From positions 1 through 54,499 of the forward strand of contig JAFPTC010000122.1 in NCBI GenBank assembly GCA_017400455.1: a stretch of 54,499 bases of DNA, written 5' to 3'. Of the stretch, positions 8,377 to 16,457 are shown piece after piece (positions within the stretch are counted from its first letter, which is position 1; each line of letters starts with the position of its first letter). Source of the DNA: Prevotella sp. GTDB taxonomy: Bacteria; Bacteroidota; Bacteroidia; Bacteroidales; Bacteroidaceae. The notes under the pieces were generated by a model, which was not told where the DNA came from, searched no databases, and saw only the letters and a list, made by a program, of their open reading frames with translations. Position numbers and translations under genes: made by a program.

Positions 8377-9957
8377 TTAGGGGGTTGCGGTGAGCAGCTC
8401 CAGGGCCTTGGCCACTATCTTGCTGTCTTCATTCATAATGGAATAGTATTCGCTCATGTCCCACAGGTCGCGGGCAATGAGCGCCTTCAGCTGGAGGGAG
8501 AGCACGGGCAGTGTCTTCTCACTCTCTTCGTCGTTGCGGGGCGTCACCTTCTGCTGAGCGCCTTCCTGGAACACGGCGTCGAGCAGCTCCTGAGGCACCT
8601 GGAACTGCTGCTTGAACTCCTGGAAGTCGGGGTATAGCTTCTTCAGCTGCTTGCGGTGGCTGTCAACATAGCGCAGCGTCTGCTGGATAATGACGCCCTT
8701 GGCGGCCAGCTCGCGGTGGAAGCGTGTGTAGTGGGTGGTGTCGAGCGGCACGAAATAGTCGGGCATGATGCCGCCGCCGCCATAGACCGTGCGGTGCTCC
8801 TTCAGCGTCTGGAACTTCAGCGAGTCGGCAAAGTGGATGCTGTCCTGGCTGGTCAGCTCGCCGTTCTTCAGGCGGTTCACCATGTCCATGGCGTAGCTGC
8901 GCTGGTTGCCCTTCTCATAGGGCTTCTGGATGCAGCGCCCCGAGGGGGTGAAGTAGTGGGCAATGGTGAGCCTGATCATCGAGCCGTCGGGCAGGTCGAT
9001 GGGGCGCTGCACCAGTCCCTTGCCAAAGGTCCGGCGGCCCACCACCTGTCCGCGATCCTGGTCTTGGATGGCGCCCGTGACAATCTCGGCCGCCGAGGCC
9101 GAATATTCGTCGACCAGCACCACCACGCGGCCCTTGGTGAAGCTGCCGTGGGCCCGGGCGCGATAGTCGCGGCGCGGCACGCTGCGGCCCTCGGTATAGA
9201 CGATGAGGTCGCCCTGGCTCAGCAGCTCGCCGGCCATGTCGGCCGCTGCCTGCAGATAGCCGCCGCCGTTGCCCTGGAGGTCCAGCACCAGGTCGGTCAT
9301 GCCCTGGCCCCGCAGCCGCTCAAGGCTCTCCATAAACTCATGATAGGTGGTTGCCGAGAAGCTGCCCACGCGGATGTATCCAATGCCCGGGCGGATCATA
9401 TAGGTGGCATCGATGCTGTAGACGGGAATCTTGTCGCGCACCACGTCAAACCTGAGCGTGTCGCTGATGCCCCGCCTCACCACCTTCAGCCTGGCCACCG
9501 TGCCCTTGGGGCCTCGCAGGCGGCGCATAATCTCCTCCTTCGACATCTTCACCCCCGCAATGGCTGTGTCGGCCACGGCCACGATGCGGTCGCCGGCCAG
9601 GATGCCTATCTTCTCGGAGGGGCCGTTGGTCACGGGCTGTATCACCAGCAGCGTGTCGTCGGCCATGTTAAACTGCACACCAATGCCCTCGAACGAGCCG
9701 TTAAGCGGTTCGGTCATGGCCTTCGTCTCTTTCGCGTCGCTATACGAGCTGTGGGGGTCCAGCTTCTCCAGCATGCCCCTGATGGCATCCTCGGTCAGCT
9801 TGTCGGCATTCACCGTGTCCACATACAGTGCCTCTATGGCAGCCCATGCCGTGCTCAGCTTGCGCAGTCGCTCCATGTCGCTGCTGCGCTGGGCCATGAG
9901 GGTGCTCGTGGCCATCAGCAGCGTCATTGTCACTATGAAAAGTCGCTTCATCTTCAT
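8377..9957 (-). CDS. S41 (C-terminal processing) peptidase
   Basis: A 526-residue exported serine peptidase. The start is taken as MKMKRLFIVTMTLLMATSTL at 9957: the in-frame codons further upstream overlap the promoter. A PDZ domain (about 80-165, with GDRIVAVADTAIAG) precedes the S41 core, which has GSFSATTYHEF, a DLQGNGGGYL block, the nucleophile region EYSASAAEIV and the lysine motif RRTFGKGLVQ. The family cuts proteins near unstructured C-termini in the periplasm. The C-terminal 150 residues are a helical extension. Monocistronic by context, convergent with GH97. Confidence 0.93.
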   Translation of the reverse strand: MKMKRLFIVTMTLLMATSTLMAQRSSDMERLRKLSTAWAAIEALYVDTVNADKLTEDAIRGMLEKLDPHSSYSDAKETKAMTEPLNGSFEGIGVQFNMADDTLLVIQPVTNGPSEKIGILAGDRIVAVADTAIAGVKMSKEEIMRRLRGPKGTVARLKVVRRGISDTLRFDVVRDKIPVYSIDATYMIRPGIGYIRVGSFSATTYHEFMESLERLRGQGMTDLVLDLQGNGGGYLQAAADMAGELLSQGDLIVYTEGRSVPRRDYRARAHGSFTKGRVVVLVDEYSASAAEIVTGAIQDQDRGQVVGRRTFGKGLVQRPIDLPDGSMIRLTIAHYFTPSGRCIQKPYEKGNQRSYAMDMVNRLKNGELTSQDSIHFADSLKFQTLKEHRTVYGGGGIMPDYFVPLDTTHYTRFHRELAAKGVIIQQTLRYVDSHRKQLKKLYPDFQEFKQQFQVPQELLDAVFQEGAQQKVTPRNDEESEKTLPVLSLQLKALIARDLWDMSEYYSIMNEDSKIVAKALELLTATP

Positions 9958-9978
9958 GTTTGTTAGGTTTTCAGCCTG

Positions 9979-9986
9979 CAAAGTTA
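9979..9986 (-). promoter_or_regulatory. -7 element of the S41 peptidase gene
   Basis: TAACTTTG on the minus strand, 21 bases before the ATG at 9957. Confidence 0.6.
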
Positions 9987-10136
9987 CGAATAAGCGAGCG
10001 AAAAAACAAAAGATTTTTGGTTTTTCCGAACGAGAGTACCTCGACCGCTAAGTCAAAGGCCACCATTTCCCCGTTGAAACCTCAACGATTCGCCAAAAAT
10101 CTGCTCCTAAGGCATAGAATTATAACAGTTTTTTAT

Positions 10137-10423
10137 CTTGCACTTCTTGCACCTCCTGCACTTCTTGCACCTTCACCACCTCATGGCGCCCCCCTTTCAC
10201 GCGGGGCCGAGATTTTTTCATGGGAGGCCGAGATTTTTTCATGGGAGGCCGAGTTATACATTCAACAAAGATTTATAAGATTTAAAAGATGACATGCGGA
10301 TTGTCCCGTCACGCACAAGCCATCTTTTAAATCTTATAAATCTTTGTCAGAAAAGAAATCATTGCGCGAAATAATTATGCGTAGTTACCCTCAAAGCGGT
10401 GCAAGAAGTGCAAGAAGTGCAAG
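10137..10423. repeat. Composite nested inverted-repeat element
   Basis: The outer arms are a left block of CTTGCAC/TTCTTGCAC words (10137-10171) and its inverse complement, GGTGCAAGAAGTGCAAG and following (10398-10423). Inside lies a perfect inverted repeat: 27-base arms 10265-10291 and 10321-10347 around a 29-base loop. No coding frame is plausible inside, and no transposase is present. The remaining DNA from 9987 to 10136 shows nothing I can name. Confidence 0.8.
10195..10253. repeat. 21-bp derivative of the 43-bp repeat
   Basis: Two to three tandem copies of the unit GGGAGGCCGAGATTTTTTCA plus one base. It matches the 43-bp unit found elsewhere with 22 bases removed: the half carrying the CACGTG centre. 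Confidence 0.65.
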
Positions 10424-10450
10424 TATATACAAATATTAGAGTATGAAAAC

Positions 10451-10621
10451 TCAGTGTGTCATGCCTAATGCACGGGCAACGGCATTCTTGATGAATGCGT
10501 TGATGGTAATGCCCTCCCTACTGGCAGCCATTGCCGCGCCACTATGCATCTCAGGACTTAGCCTGACGTTCAGCACGCCGGTATAGGGCTTTTTGGGAGC
10601 AATGCCTTTCTCCAGGCACAT
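10451..10621 (-). pseudogene. HicB-family antitoxin, N-terminally truncated
   Basis: A 56-codon frame too short for most gene callers. It matches only the C-terminal part of HicB antitoxins: the linker KGIAPKKPYTG followed by the ribbon-helix-helix domain LNVRLSPEMHSGAAMAASRE and ITINAFIKNAVARAL. The N-terminal partial-RNase-H fold of HicB is absent. A TAG codon lies directly before the ATG, and upstream of that is a hairpin rather than coding sequence. No HicA toxin is visible. It may be a relic, or a small stand-alone DNA-binding protein if still expressed. Confidence 0.75.
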
Positions 10622-10624
10622 CTA

Positions 10625-10658
10625 AAAAATCCGAATAGATGCAGCTATTCGGATTTTT
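10625..10658. terminator. Perfect 14-bp hairpin with A/T ends
   Basis: Arms AAAAATCCGAATAG (10625-10638) and its exact complement (10645-10658) around a 6-base loop. With a T run on either strand it can act as a bidirectional intrinsic terminator. It abuts the start of the truncated hicB and the next gene's promoter. Confidence 0.65.
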
Positions 10659-10663
10659 ATTTG

Positions 10664-10671
10664 TATCTTTG
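10664..10671 (+). promoter_or_regulatory. -7 element of the small lipoprotein gene
   Basis: TATCTTTG, 28 bases before the ATG at 10700. An upstream in-frame start at 10661 would lie within or before this element, so 10700 is preferred. Confidence 0.6.
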
Positions 10672-10699
10672 CCAACGAAAACAAAAAAAACAAGCAACT

Positions 10700-11245
10700 A
10701 TGAAGAGAATATTATTAGCTACAATGGTGATGCTGGCGACGGCTTGCAACACCGAACAGATGAAGTACGGAGAGGGCGGACGCAATGCCTGCCAATATGT
10801 AAAGGAACAGGTGCCAGGGATGCGCGACGACATCGAAAGCATAGAAGTGATAGACGAAGATTCTCTGCTGGCCGACAAGATATTCATCATGGCTGGCACG
10901 AGAGCCTTATATGAAGCCGAGACGAACTACTACAATGGAACAATCAGTCGGCAACAGCTTGATGCAGTGATAGACAGCGTGGCACAGGCACTGACAGACG
11001 TAGAACAATCGTGGGCATACGGCATCGTCGTGAACGATTCCCTGCGGAAGTTGGAGAAATACAAAAGCCAATGGCGCAAAGTCTATAAAGTGCAAGTAAC
11101 CATGAAGAGCGGAGACGTGAAGTGTCCGAGGGTAGTGATGAGCCACAACGGCGTGACACCAGACTGCATGGAGAAGGACATAGAACGGACAATCAGAGAG
11201 CACACCGTGGAAATGACGGACATCATCAAAAATATCATCTACTGA
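10700..11245 (+). CDS. Small lipoprotein of unknown function
   Basis: A 181-residue protein with a lipoprotein signal (MKRILLATMVMLATAC, Cys16). The mature part is charged and largely helical (for example YKSQWRKVYKVQVTMKSGDV, then HNGVTPDCMEKDIERT). I recognise no family. It has its own promoter and stands alone between repeat-rich DNA and a terminator-like hairpin. Lower GC than its neighbours is apparent by eye, and with the nearby gene scraps this hints at an acquired or decaying patch. Confidence 0.8.
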   Translation: MKRILLATMVMLATACNTEQMKYGEGGRNACQYVKEQVPGMRDDIESIEVIDEDSLLADKIFIMAGTRALYEAETNYYNGTISRQQLDAVIDSVAQALTDVEQSWAYGIVVNDSLRKLEKYKSQWRKVYKVQVTMKSGDVKCPRVVMSHNGVTPDCMEKDIERTIREHTVEMTDIIKNIIY

Positions 11246-11271
11246 AAGAAGCCGAAAAGTAACCCCACACA

Positions 11272-11315
11272 AATGAATCCCGCGAATAGTAGCGATACCA
11301 TTCGCGGGATTCATT
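11272..11315. terminator. 16-bp perfect stem-loop
   Basis: Arms AATGAATCCCGCGAAT (11272-11287) and ATTCGCGGGATTCATT (11300-11315), loop 12 bases, 27 bases after the lipoprotein stop. There is no long T run, so it may be a processing or protective hairpin rather than an intrinsic terminator. Confidence 0.6.
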
Positions 11316-11561
11316 ATGTTTGGAATCAAAATCGACGACAGTGTAGTGATGCAGCAGAGCCAAGTACTAGAAAAGGCTCTCTCTAACAACCCCAAGACCC
11401 AAGAAATCTACCTATTGATTCATCCACGATATTTTCATTCAAATGCGGTTCAACTCAGTTGCCTCCCGGATGGGCAGGTCTTTCAAGTGATAAAAGGGTA
11501 TTTCGCTGACGAGTTGTCCCATCAGCGGGGGGAACAGCGACATGACCACGCTGTAGTGTAG
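11316..11561 (+). pseudogene. Possible gene scraps between lipoprotein and tRNA-Lys
   Basis: The plus-strand frame begins MFGIKIDDSVVMQQSQVLEK and looks like the true start of a protein for about 30 residues. It then degenerates into sequence that reads better on the other strand: a stop-free minus frame (11442-11564) with hydrophobic MSLFPPLMGQLVSEIPFYHL ends at 11439. The two half-genes appear joined head to head. I cannot name either parent. Neither frame has a clear promoter. Confidence 0.35.
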
Positions 11562-11643
11562 CCTTCATAATTCCGCCTGAACCGTAGAAGGCAAAACAAA
11601 GCGGCAAGCTACCGCTGAGGGGCTGCTTGCCGCTTTTGAGGAG

Positions 11644-11716
11644 TGATCCGCTTGGGGTTCGAACCCAAGACCCCAACATTAAAAGTGTTGTGCTCTACCG
11701 ACTGAGCTAGCGGATC
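11644..11716 (-). tRNA. tRNA-Lys (anticodon UUU)
   Basis: A 73-base cloverleaf on the minus strand: acceptor GATCCGC pairing with GCGGATC, D-arm GCTCAGTCGGTAGAGC, anticodon loop CTTTTAA (anticodon TTT), T-arm with GGTTCGAACC, discriminator A. CCA is not encoded. Confidence 0.97.
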
Positions 11717-11746
11717 AACCTTTGGGCTTTGTTGCCAAAGCGGGTG

Positions 11747-11754
11747 CAAAGGTA
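11747..11754 (-). promoter_or_regulatory. -7 element upstream of tRNA-Lys
   Basis: TACCTTTG on the minus strand, 30 bases before the mature tRNA 5' end; it gives the tRNA a promoter separate from the permease gene upstream. Confidence 0.6.
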
Positions 11755-11793
11755 CAACGTTTTTTTGAAATGACCAAATGTTTCGGCCTTTTT

Positions 11794-12999
11794 TTATTCG
11801 TGCATGTGCCAAATGGCGCGTACCTTGCGGTTGATGGCTATGTGGTTGATGGCCGTGACCAGCAGGAAGAGCGCCACGCCCGTGAGCAGGGTGGGGACAA
11901 AGGCCGATGGCTCGAAACGGGCGTCGAGGCTGCCCAGGAGCGGCAGGTACCACTGGCGCAGCAGCACGACGGCCACCAGGGCCAAGACGAGCACCAGGGC
12001 GTTGAGCACCAGGGCCAGCAGGCGGAAGGGACTGGCCACGCTGGCCGGTGAATAGCCGATGAGCAGCAGGTTGTCGATCTTCTCGGTGTGCTTCTGAAGG
12101 AGCAGGAAGATGCTGAGCAGCAGCACGTAGAAGGCGAGCGCCGAGATGAGGAGGCCGACGGCGAGCACCACGGTGATGATGATGCGCATGAGGCTGGCCG
12201 TCTTCGAGGCATCGGCGTCGTTGGCCTCGGTGTCGTAGCCCATGTCGCTCAGGTATTGTGCTATCCGCTCGTCGGCGGGGTTGTCGGTCTCGATGATGAG
12301 GCGCGCAGCCTGTGGCGTGCGGCCGGGCGAGAGCTGCTGGTTCATGTGGTCGAGGAACTGCTGCGGCACGAGGATGGTGTTCAGTCGGCGCGAGAAGGCC
12401 ACCACGCGGCCCGTCTTCAGTTTCACGCCGTGGGTGCCCGTGAGGCGCAGGCGCACGGCCACTTTCCCCGCCAGTTTCTCGGAGATGGTGGGCAGGCCCT
12501 GGCTGCTGGCGAAGCCGAAGTTATAGAGGTTGAGGTAGGCGCGTGGAAGGATGATGGGCACGTCGTCGCTCTCGGGGTCATAGCTCCACTTGTCGGTCTG
12601 CACGTCGATGAACTCATCGGGCACGGCCTCGAAGAACATCTCGGTGGAGAACTCCATGCCCATCTGCTGGCTGCCGATGGTGGCAAAGACGCTGAACATG
12701 GCGGGCGTGTACTGCCCCAGGCGCTGGACGAAGGGCTGCTGCTGCATGCGGCGAATCTCCTTCTCGCTGAAGGCGGGCGATTTGCCGGTGAGGGTGCCCA
12801 CGCTGCTGACGCGCTTGGTGACCACCACCTGGCCCGGGCGCAGGAAGCTGTCGCCGGCGGCGAAGAGAGGCTTCACGTCGGCATGGAACTGCACGGCGGC
12901 CAGCACGATGGCCATACCACAAAGGTTAGCGAGCACGAAGCCCGCTAACTGCCATGTGTTGATGTGGTGCCGGAGCAGTTTGTTCAGCAGCCGGTTCAT
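11794..12999 (-). CDS. FtsX/MacB-like ABC transporter permease
   Basis: A 401-residue inner-membrane protein. It has one N-terminal transmembrane helix (about 18-38), a periplasmic domain of some 230 residues, then three helices (about 272-300, 322-346 and 370-392): the MacB/FtsX permease topology. No ATPase gene lies beside it, so the nucleotide-binding partner must be elsewhere or it works without one. It begins 12 bases after the DUF4836 lipoprotein stop and is probably co-transcribed with it. Confidence 0.8.
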   Translation of the reverse strand: MNRLLNKLLRHHINTWQLAGFVLANLCGMAIVLAAVQFHADVKPLFAAGDSFLRPGQVVVTKRVSSVGTLTGKSPAFSEKEIRRMQQQPFVQRLGQYTPAMFSVFATIGSQQMGMEFSTEMFFEAVPDEFIDVQTDKWSYDPESDDVPIILPRAYLNLYNFGFASSQGLPTISEKLAGKVAVRLRLTGTHGVKLKTGRVVAFSRRLNTILVPQQFLDHMNQQLSPGRTPQAARLIIETDNPADERIAQYLSDMGYDTEANDADASKTASLMRIIITVVLAVGLLISALAFYVLLLSIFLLLQKHTEKIDNLLLIGYSPASVASPFRLLALVLNALVLVLALVAVVLLRQWYLPLLGSLDARFEPSAFVPTLLTGVALFLLVTAINHIAINRKVRAIWHMHE

Positions 13000-13011
13000 C
13001 GGTTGTGATGC

Positions 13012-14538
13012 TTAGAGATAGTCCTCAACCAGCTTGATGAGTGCCTGGACGGGATTGGTCTTCTTGCTCTTCGTGGTGATGCGGAGCACGGCCTTGCCGT
13101 TGCCCTCGTAGTACATCTCGGCGGCGTCGTAGGTGTCGGCCACTTTCTCTGCTATGTCAGCCTCTTCGCCACGCATCTCGCTGGCCAGCTTGTTCAGGAA
13201 GCCGAAGTTGAAGCGTGCGTAGAAGCCTTTGCCCTTGAGTTCCTTCGTGGGGAATTTCTCGCCGGTGGCGCTGAAGGCGGTCTCGGGATCGGTGACGTAG
13301 TAGGTCATGCCGTTTCTGTAGCCTACGCCCTGGAAGCCCTTGAACTCGTAGGTTTCAGAGAACCAGTCGTACTCGTTGATGGGGATGAGGTATTCGCCGT
13401 CGCCGTTGTTCACCACTGAGTCGGCCATGTTCTCAAGCACGAAGTTGATGGGCTCGTCGTTCTTGGTGCCCACGTAGAGGCTGAACTGGGGCTCGCTTTC
13501 GTCGTTCAGACCATAGAGGTCGAAGGCCACCGTGCCGTCGAGGCTCTTCACCAGCTGGTCGATGATTTCCAGCTCGTCGCTGCCTGCGCCCATCTGCTCC
13601 TTCAGCACGGGCTTCAACAGCTTGTAGTAGGTCTTGATGTCGAAGTTGGCAAAGACGCTGAGGGCTTCGCCCGAAACATACTTGCACTGTTCCTTGGTGA
13701 AGTCGAGAGCCGTCTTGTCGGTCTTGTCGATGTATTCCTGCCATGCGTCGGAGAGGGGCACGGTCTCAGTGCTGATCAGCAACTCGCCGTCGCCCAGCGT
13801 GAAGTCGGTCAGCGAGGCGACGTCCTTCAGCTCGGCGCCGTCGGGCAGCATCTTGTTGATGGCTTTCTTAGCCTCTTTCACTTCGCGGGTGTTCATGGCT
13901 TCTATGCCGGCTCCGAGGAAGAGCATCTGGGCCAGTCCGTCTTTCTTTTCCAGCTTGGCAAAGGCCGGCGTGTTGGCGAAGTTCTTGCTGCTGCTGGCGC
14001 GCTCCTGCAGCTCGGCCACGGTCTCTTCAATGTCCGAGGCCTGTCCGGCATATACCCAGTCGCTGCTGAAGATGAGGGCCGTGCCGTGCATGTTGACATA
14101 CTGCACGCCGCCTTCAGCCTCTTCCAGTTCCAGGTCGCCGTCTTCCTCCAGTATGGCTTTCAACAGGTCCTTGAAGCTTCCCTGGTCGGCCATGGAGGCC
14201 ACGAAGCCCAGGTCTACCTTGCGCTCCATGTCGCCTGCGAAGTAGAAGTAGATAGGTTCAGTGAAGTCGATGCCCGATGCCGTGGGGTCGTCGACAATTT
14301 CGAGCAGGCGGTTGCGCAGCTCCTTGTCCATGTCGGCATCCTTGATGAATTCGCGGATGCGCTTCTTCAGTTCCGACTTGCCGTCGTTCATGCCCGACTG
14401 CTCCTGCATCTTGGTCACGTCGAAACGCATCACCATGAGTGCATCCTCGGGAATGAGGCTGGCCGACTGGTTCTTACTACACGATGCCAGCAGCAGCATG
14501 GCTACCAGCAGGGTCATTACGAATGAGATTCTTTTCAT
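13012..14538 (-). CDS. DUF4836 family lipoprotein
   Basis: A 508-residue lipoprotein (MKRISFVMTLLVAMLLLASC, Cys20). The mature N-terminus SLIPEDALMVMRFDVTKM and the later block FYFAGDMERKVDLGFVASMA are the pattern I associate with DUF4836, a Bacteroidales family with no known role. It is acidic and Lys-rich, with a duplicated alpha/beta look (two halves each beginning with a strand such as ALMVMRFD or ALSVFANFD). It lies between the AI-2E permease and an FtsX-like permease on the same strand with short gaps (26 and 12 bases), so an envelope-transport role is possible but unproved. Confidence 0.82.
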   Translation of the reverse strand: MKRISFVMTLLVAMLLLASCSKNQSASLIPEDALMVMRFDVTKMQEQSGMNDGKSELKKRIREFIKDADMDKELRNRLLEIVDDPTASGIDFTEPIYFYFAGDMERKVDLGFVASMADQGSFKDLLKAILEEDGDLELEEAEGGVQYVNMHGTALIFSSDWVYAGQASDIEETVAELQERASSSKNFANTPAFAKLEKKDGLAQMLFLGAGIEAMNTREVKEAKKAINKMLPDGAELKDVASLTDFTLGDGELLISTETVPLSDAWQEYIDKTDKTALDFTKEQCKYVSGEALSVFANFDIKTYYKLLKPVLKEQMGAGSDELEIIDQLVKSLDGTVAFDLYGLNDESEPQFSLYVGTKNDEPINFVLENMADSVVNNGDGEYLIPINEYDWFSETYEFKGFQGVGYRNGMTYYVTDPETAFSATGEKFPTKELKGKGFYARFNFGFLNKLASEMRGEEADIAEKVADTYDAAEMYYEGNGKAVLRITTKSKKTNPVQALIKLVEDYL

Positions 14539-14564
14539 GAGTAAAACGTTTTATGATGAATGAA

Positions 14565-15674
14565 TTATGTTTTCGTTTTTTCTGGCAGCGGGGGTGCCTC
14601 AGGTTCTTCCTCGCGGGTGATGTAGCGCTGGTAGTAGGCTATGAGCAGGGTGGTGAGCGGCAGGGCGATGATGAGTCCGATGAAGCCGAGCAGGGCACCC
14701 CACACCGAGAGCGAGAGCAGCAGGATGGCGGGGTTCAGTCCCATGGCCTTGCCCATGACCTTGGGCGTGACCACCATGTCGATGATGACCTGGACGATGG
14801 CAAAGACGGCCAGCGCCGAGAGCAGGATGATCCAGAAGTTCTGGCCCGTGTCGGCCGCCTTCAGCAGCGACAGGAACACCGTGGGCACCAGGGCCAGCGT
14901 GTGCAGATAGGGCACCAGGTCCATGATGCCGATGAGGATGCCCAGGCCGATGGCCATGGGGAAGTCGATAATGGTGAAGCCGATGCAGAACAGGACGCCC
15001 ATGATCAGCGCCACCAGTCCCTGGCCGCGAATGTAGTTGCTCAGCTCGCGCTCGGCGTCGCTGGCCAGCTCGTTCCAGAAGGGGCGGCTCTTCTTGGGGA
15101 ATATTTTGATCCACGCCTTGGTCAGGTACTCATAGTCCATGAGGATGAAGAACATGTAGAGCAGGGCGATGAGCGAGCCGCCGATGCTGATGATGACGTT
15201 GGCCGTCTTGCCCACCACGCGGAACATGTTCGGAACGGCTTCTTTCAGTCCTTCGCTGAACTCCCTGCTGTGCAGGAACTTCTGTATGCCGTCGCGGTTG
15301 TTCTCCGTCCATTGGCGTATGGCCTCGGGAATGCTGTCGATGTTGGCCGCATGCTGAATATAGTTGGTGGCCAGCTGGCCCAGCTTGGCGAACTGCTCAA
15401 TCATGGGCGGGATGATGAACCACAGCGTGCCTACCACCAGCGCGATGAAGCCCACGAGGGTGACGATGATGCTGAGCACGCGCCCCGGCACGTGCAGCTT
15501 GAACTGCACGAACTTCACGATGGGGTAGAGCAGGTAGGCCAGCAGCCAGCCCACGGCAAAGGGCAGCAGCACGCTGCTCAGATAGTTCAACAGCAGGAAA
15601 ATACCAATGACCAGCAGACCATAGCCCAGCCAGCGCACAAAGGTGTCGAAAGTAATCGTCTTACTATATGTCAT
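14565..15674 (-). CDS. AI-2E family (PerM-like) membrane transporter
   Basis: A 369-residue polytopic protein with about seven to eight transmembrane helices: paired helices at about 13-65, a soluble helical stretch at 85-150, and a C-terminal bundle from about 155 to 345 with GLGILIGIMDLVPYLHTLAL and PLTTLLIAYYQRYI. This is the AI-2E exporter/PerM family, which includes efflux proteins and Na+/H+ antiporters, so the name does not fix the substrate. The C-terminus is a charged tail, EEEPEAPPLPEKTKT. Confidence 0.9.
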   Translation of the reverse strand: MTYSKTITFDTFVRWLGYGLLVIGIFLLLNYLSSVLLPFAVGWLLAYLLYPIVKFVQFKLHVPGRVLSIIVTLVGFIALVVGTLWFIIPPMIEQFAKLGQLATNYIQHAANIDSIPEAIRQWTENNRDGIQKFLHSREFSEGLKEAVPNMFRVVGKTANVIISIGGSLIALLYMFFILMDYEYLTKAWIKIFPKKSRPFWNELASDAERELSNYIRGQGLVALIMGVLFCIGFTIIDFPMAIGLGILIGIMDLVPYLHTLALVPTVFLSLLKAADTGQNFWIILLSALAVFAIVQVIIDMVVTPKVMGKAMGLNPAILLLSLSVWGALLGFIGLIIALPLTTLLIAYYQRYITREEEPEAPPLPEKTKT

Positions 15675-15678
15675 ATCA

Positions 15679-15745
15679 TTTCCTCACTTATCACTTATCA
15701 CTTATCACATATCACTCATCACTCTTAACTCTTCCCTCCTCACTC
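15679..15745. repeat. TCACTTATCACTTATCAC simple repeat
   Basis: Imperfect copies of CACTTATCA/CACTCTTAACT fill the gap between the AI-2E and tdk genes and run into the last codons of tdk. Confidence 0.8.
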
Positions 15746-16305
15746 TTTTTGTAGCATTCTCGGCACAGCGGCTCATATTCCTGTGTCTCGCCGAGCAGCA
15801 CGCGGCGGTCGTTGTCCACCAGGCGGTGGCTCACGTAGGCCAGGTTGCCGCAGCGCACGCAGATGGCGTGCACCTTGGTTACGTCGTCGGCAATGGCGCA
15901 CAGGGCCGGCATGGGGCCGAAAGGTACGCCACGGAAGTCCATGTCGAGGCCGGCCACGATGACGCGCACTCCGCGATAGGCCAGCTCGTTGCACACGTCC
16001 ACCAGTCCCATGTCGAAGAACTGAGCCTCGTCGATGCCCACCACGTCAATGTCGTTAGCCAGCAGGAGGATGCTGGCCGACGAGTCGATGGGCGTGGACT
16101 GGATGTGCTTCTGGTCGTGGCTCACCACGTCCTCCTCTGAATAGCGCACGTCGATGGCGGGCTTGAATATCTCCACACGCTGACGGGCGAACTGCGCCCT
16201 GCGCATTCGCCTGATCAGTTCTTCGGTCTTGCCCGAGAACATCGACCCGCACACTACTTCTATCCGGCCAGGACGGTGGGCCTCGCCTGTTGCATTCTCT
16301 ACCAT
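15712..16305 (-). CDS. tdk: Thymidine kinase
   Basis: A 197-residue type II thymidine kinase, which phosphorylates thymidine for salvage. P-loop [14 protein letters not shown], the DEAQFF lid region, and a zinc-binding set CVRCG with CRECY near the C-terminus. A longer frame reaches 16335, but the promoter -7 element TACCTTTG sits at 16320-16313, so translation must begin at [13 protein letters not shown] (16305), only 7 bases after the element. The final residues (about EEGRVKSDE) are encoded by the simple repeat that fills the 3' gap and are not family-conserved. Confidence 0.96.
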   Translation of the reverse strand: MVENATGEAHRPGRIEVVCGSMFSGKTEELIRRMRRAQFARQRVEIFKPAIDVRYSEEDVVSHDQKHIQSTPIDSSASILLLANDIDVVGIDEAQFFDMGLVDVCNELAYRGVRVIVAGLDMDFRGVPFGPMPALCAIADDVTKVHAICVRCGNLAYVSHRLVDNDRRVLLGETQEYEPLCRECYKKSEEGRVKSDE

Positions 16306-16312
16306 TTGCCTG

Positions 16313-16320
16313 CAAAGGTA
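16313..16320 (-). promoter_or_regulatory. -7 element of tdk
   Basis: TACCTTTG on the minus strand ends 7 bases before the tdk ATG, implying a nearly leaderless mRNA. Confidence 0.7.
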
Positions 16321-16440
16321 ATAATAAGTTGTCACTTTGAAGCAGGAGTGCTGGGAGTTTTTTGCAAGGCCGATGGATAAAAAAAGTTAAATGGCTGCAA
16401 TTAACGCCAAGGGCATGACCACTAACTCCTAACTTTTGCT

Positions 16441-16448
16441 TAATTTTG
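16441..16448 (+). promoter_or_regulatory. -7 element of rsmI
   Basis: TAATTTTG ends 9 bases before the ATG at 16458. A TTG start at 16446 would lie inside the element and is rejected. Confidence 0.65.
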
Positions 16449-16457
16449 CCGCCGATT

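Noticed and set aside
11455-11679. 74-codon minus frame overlapping tRNA-Lys
   Set aside because: It begins inside the tRNA gene and has no protein features.
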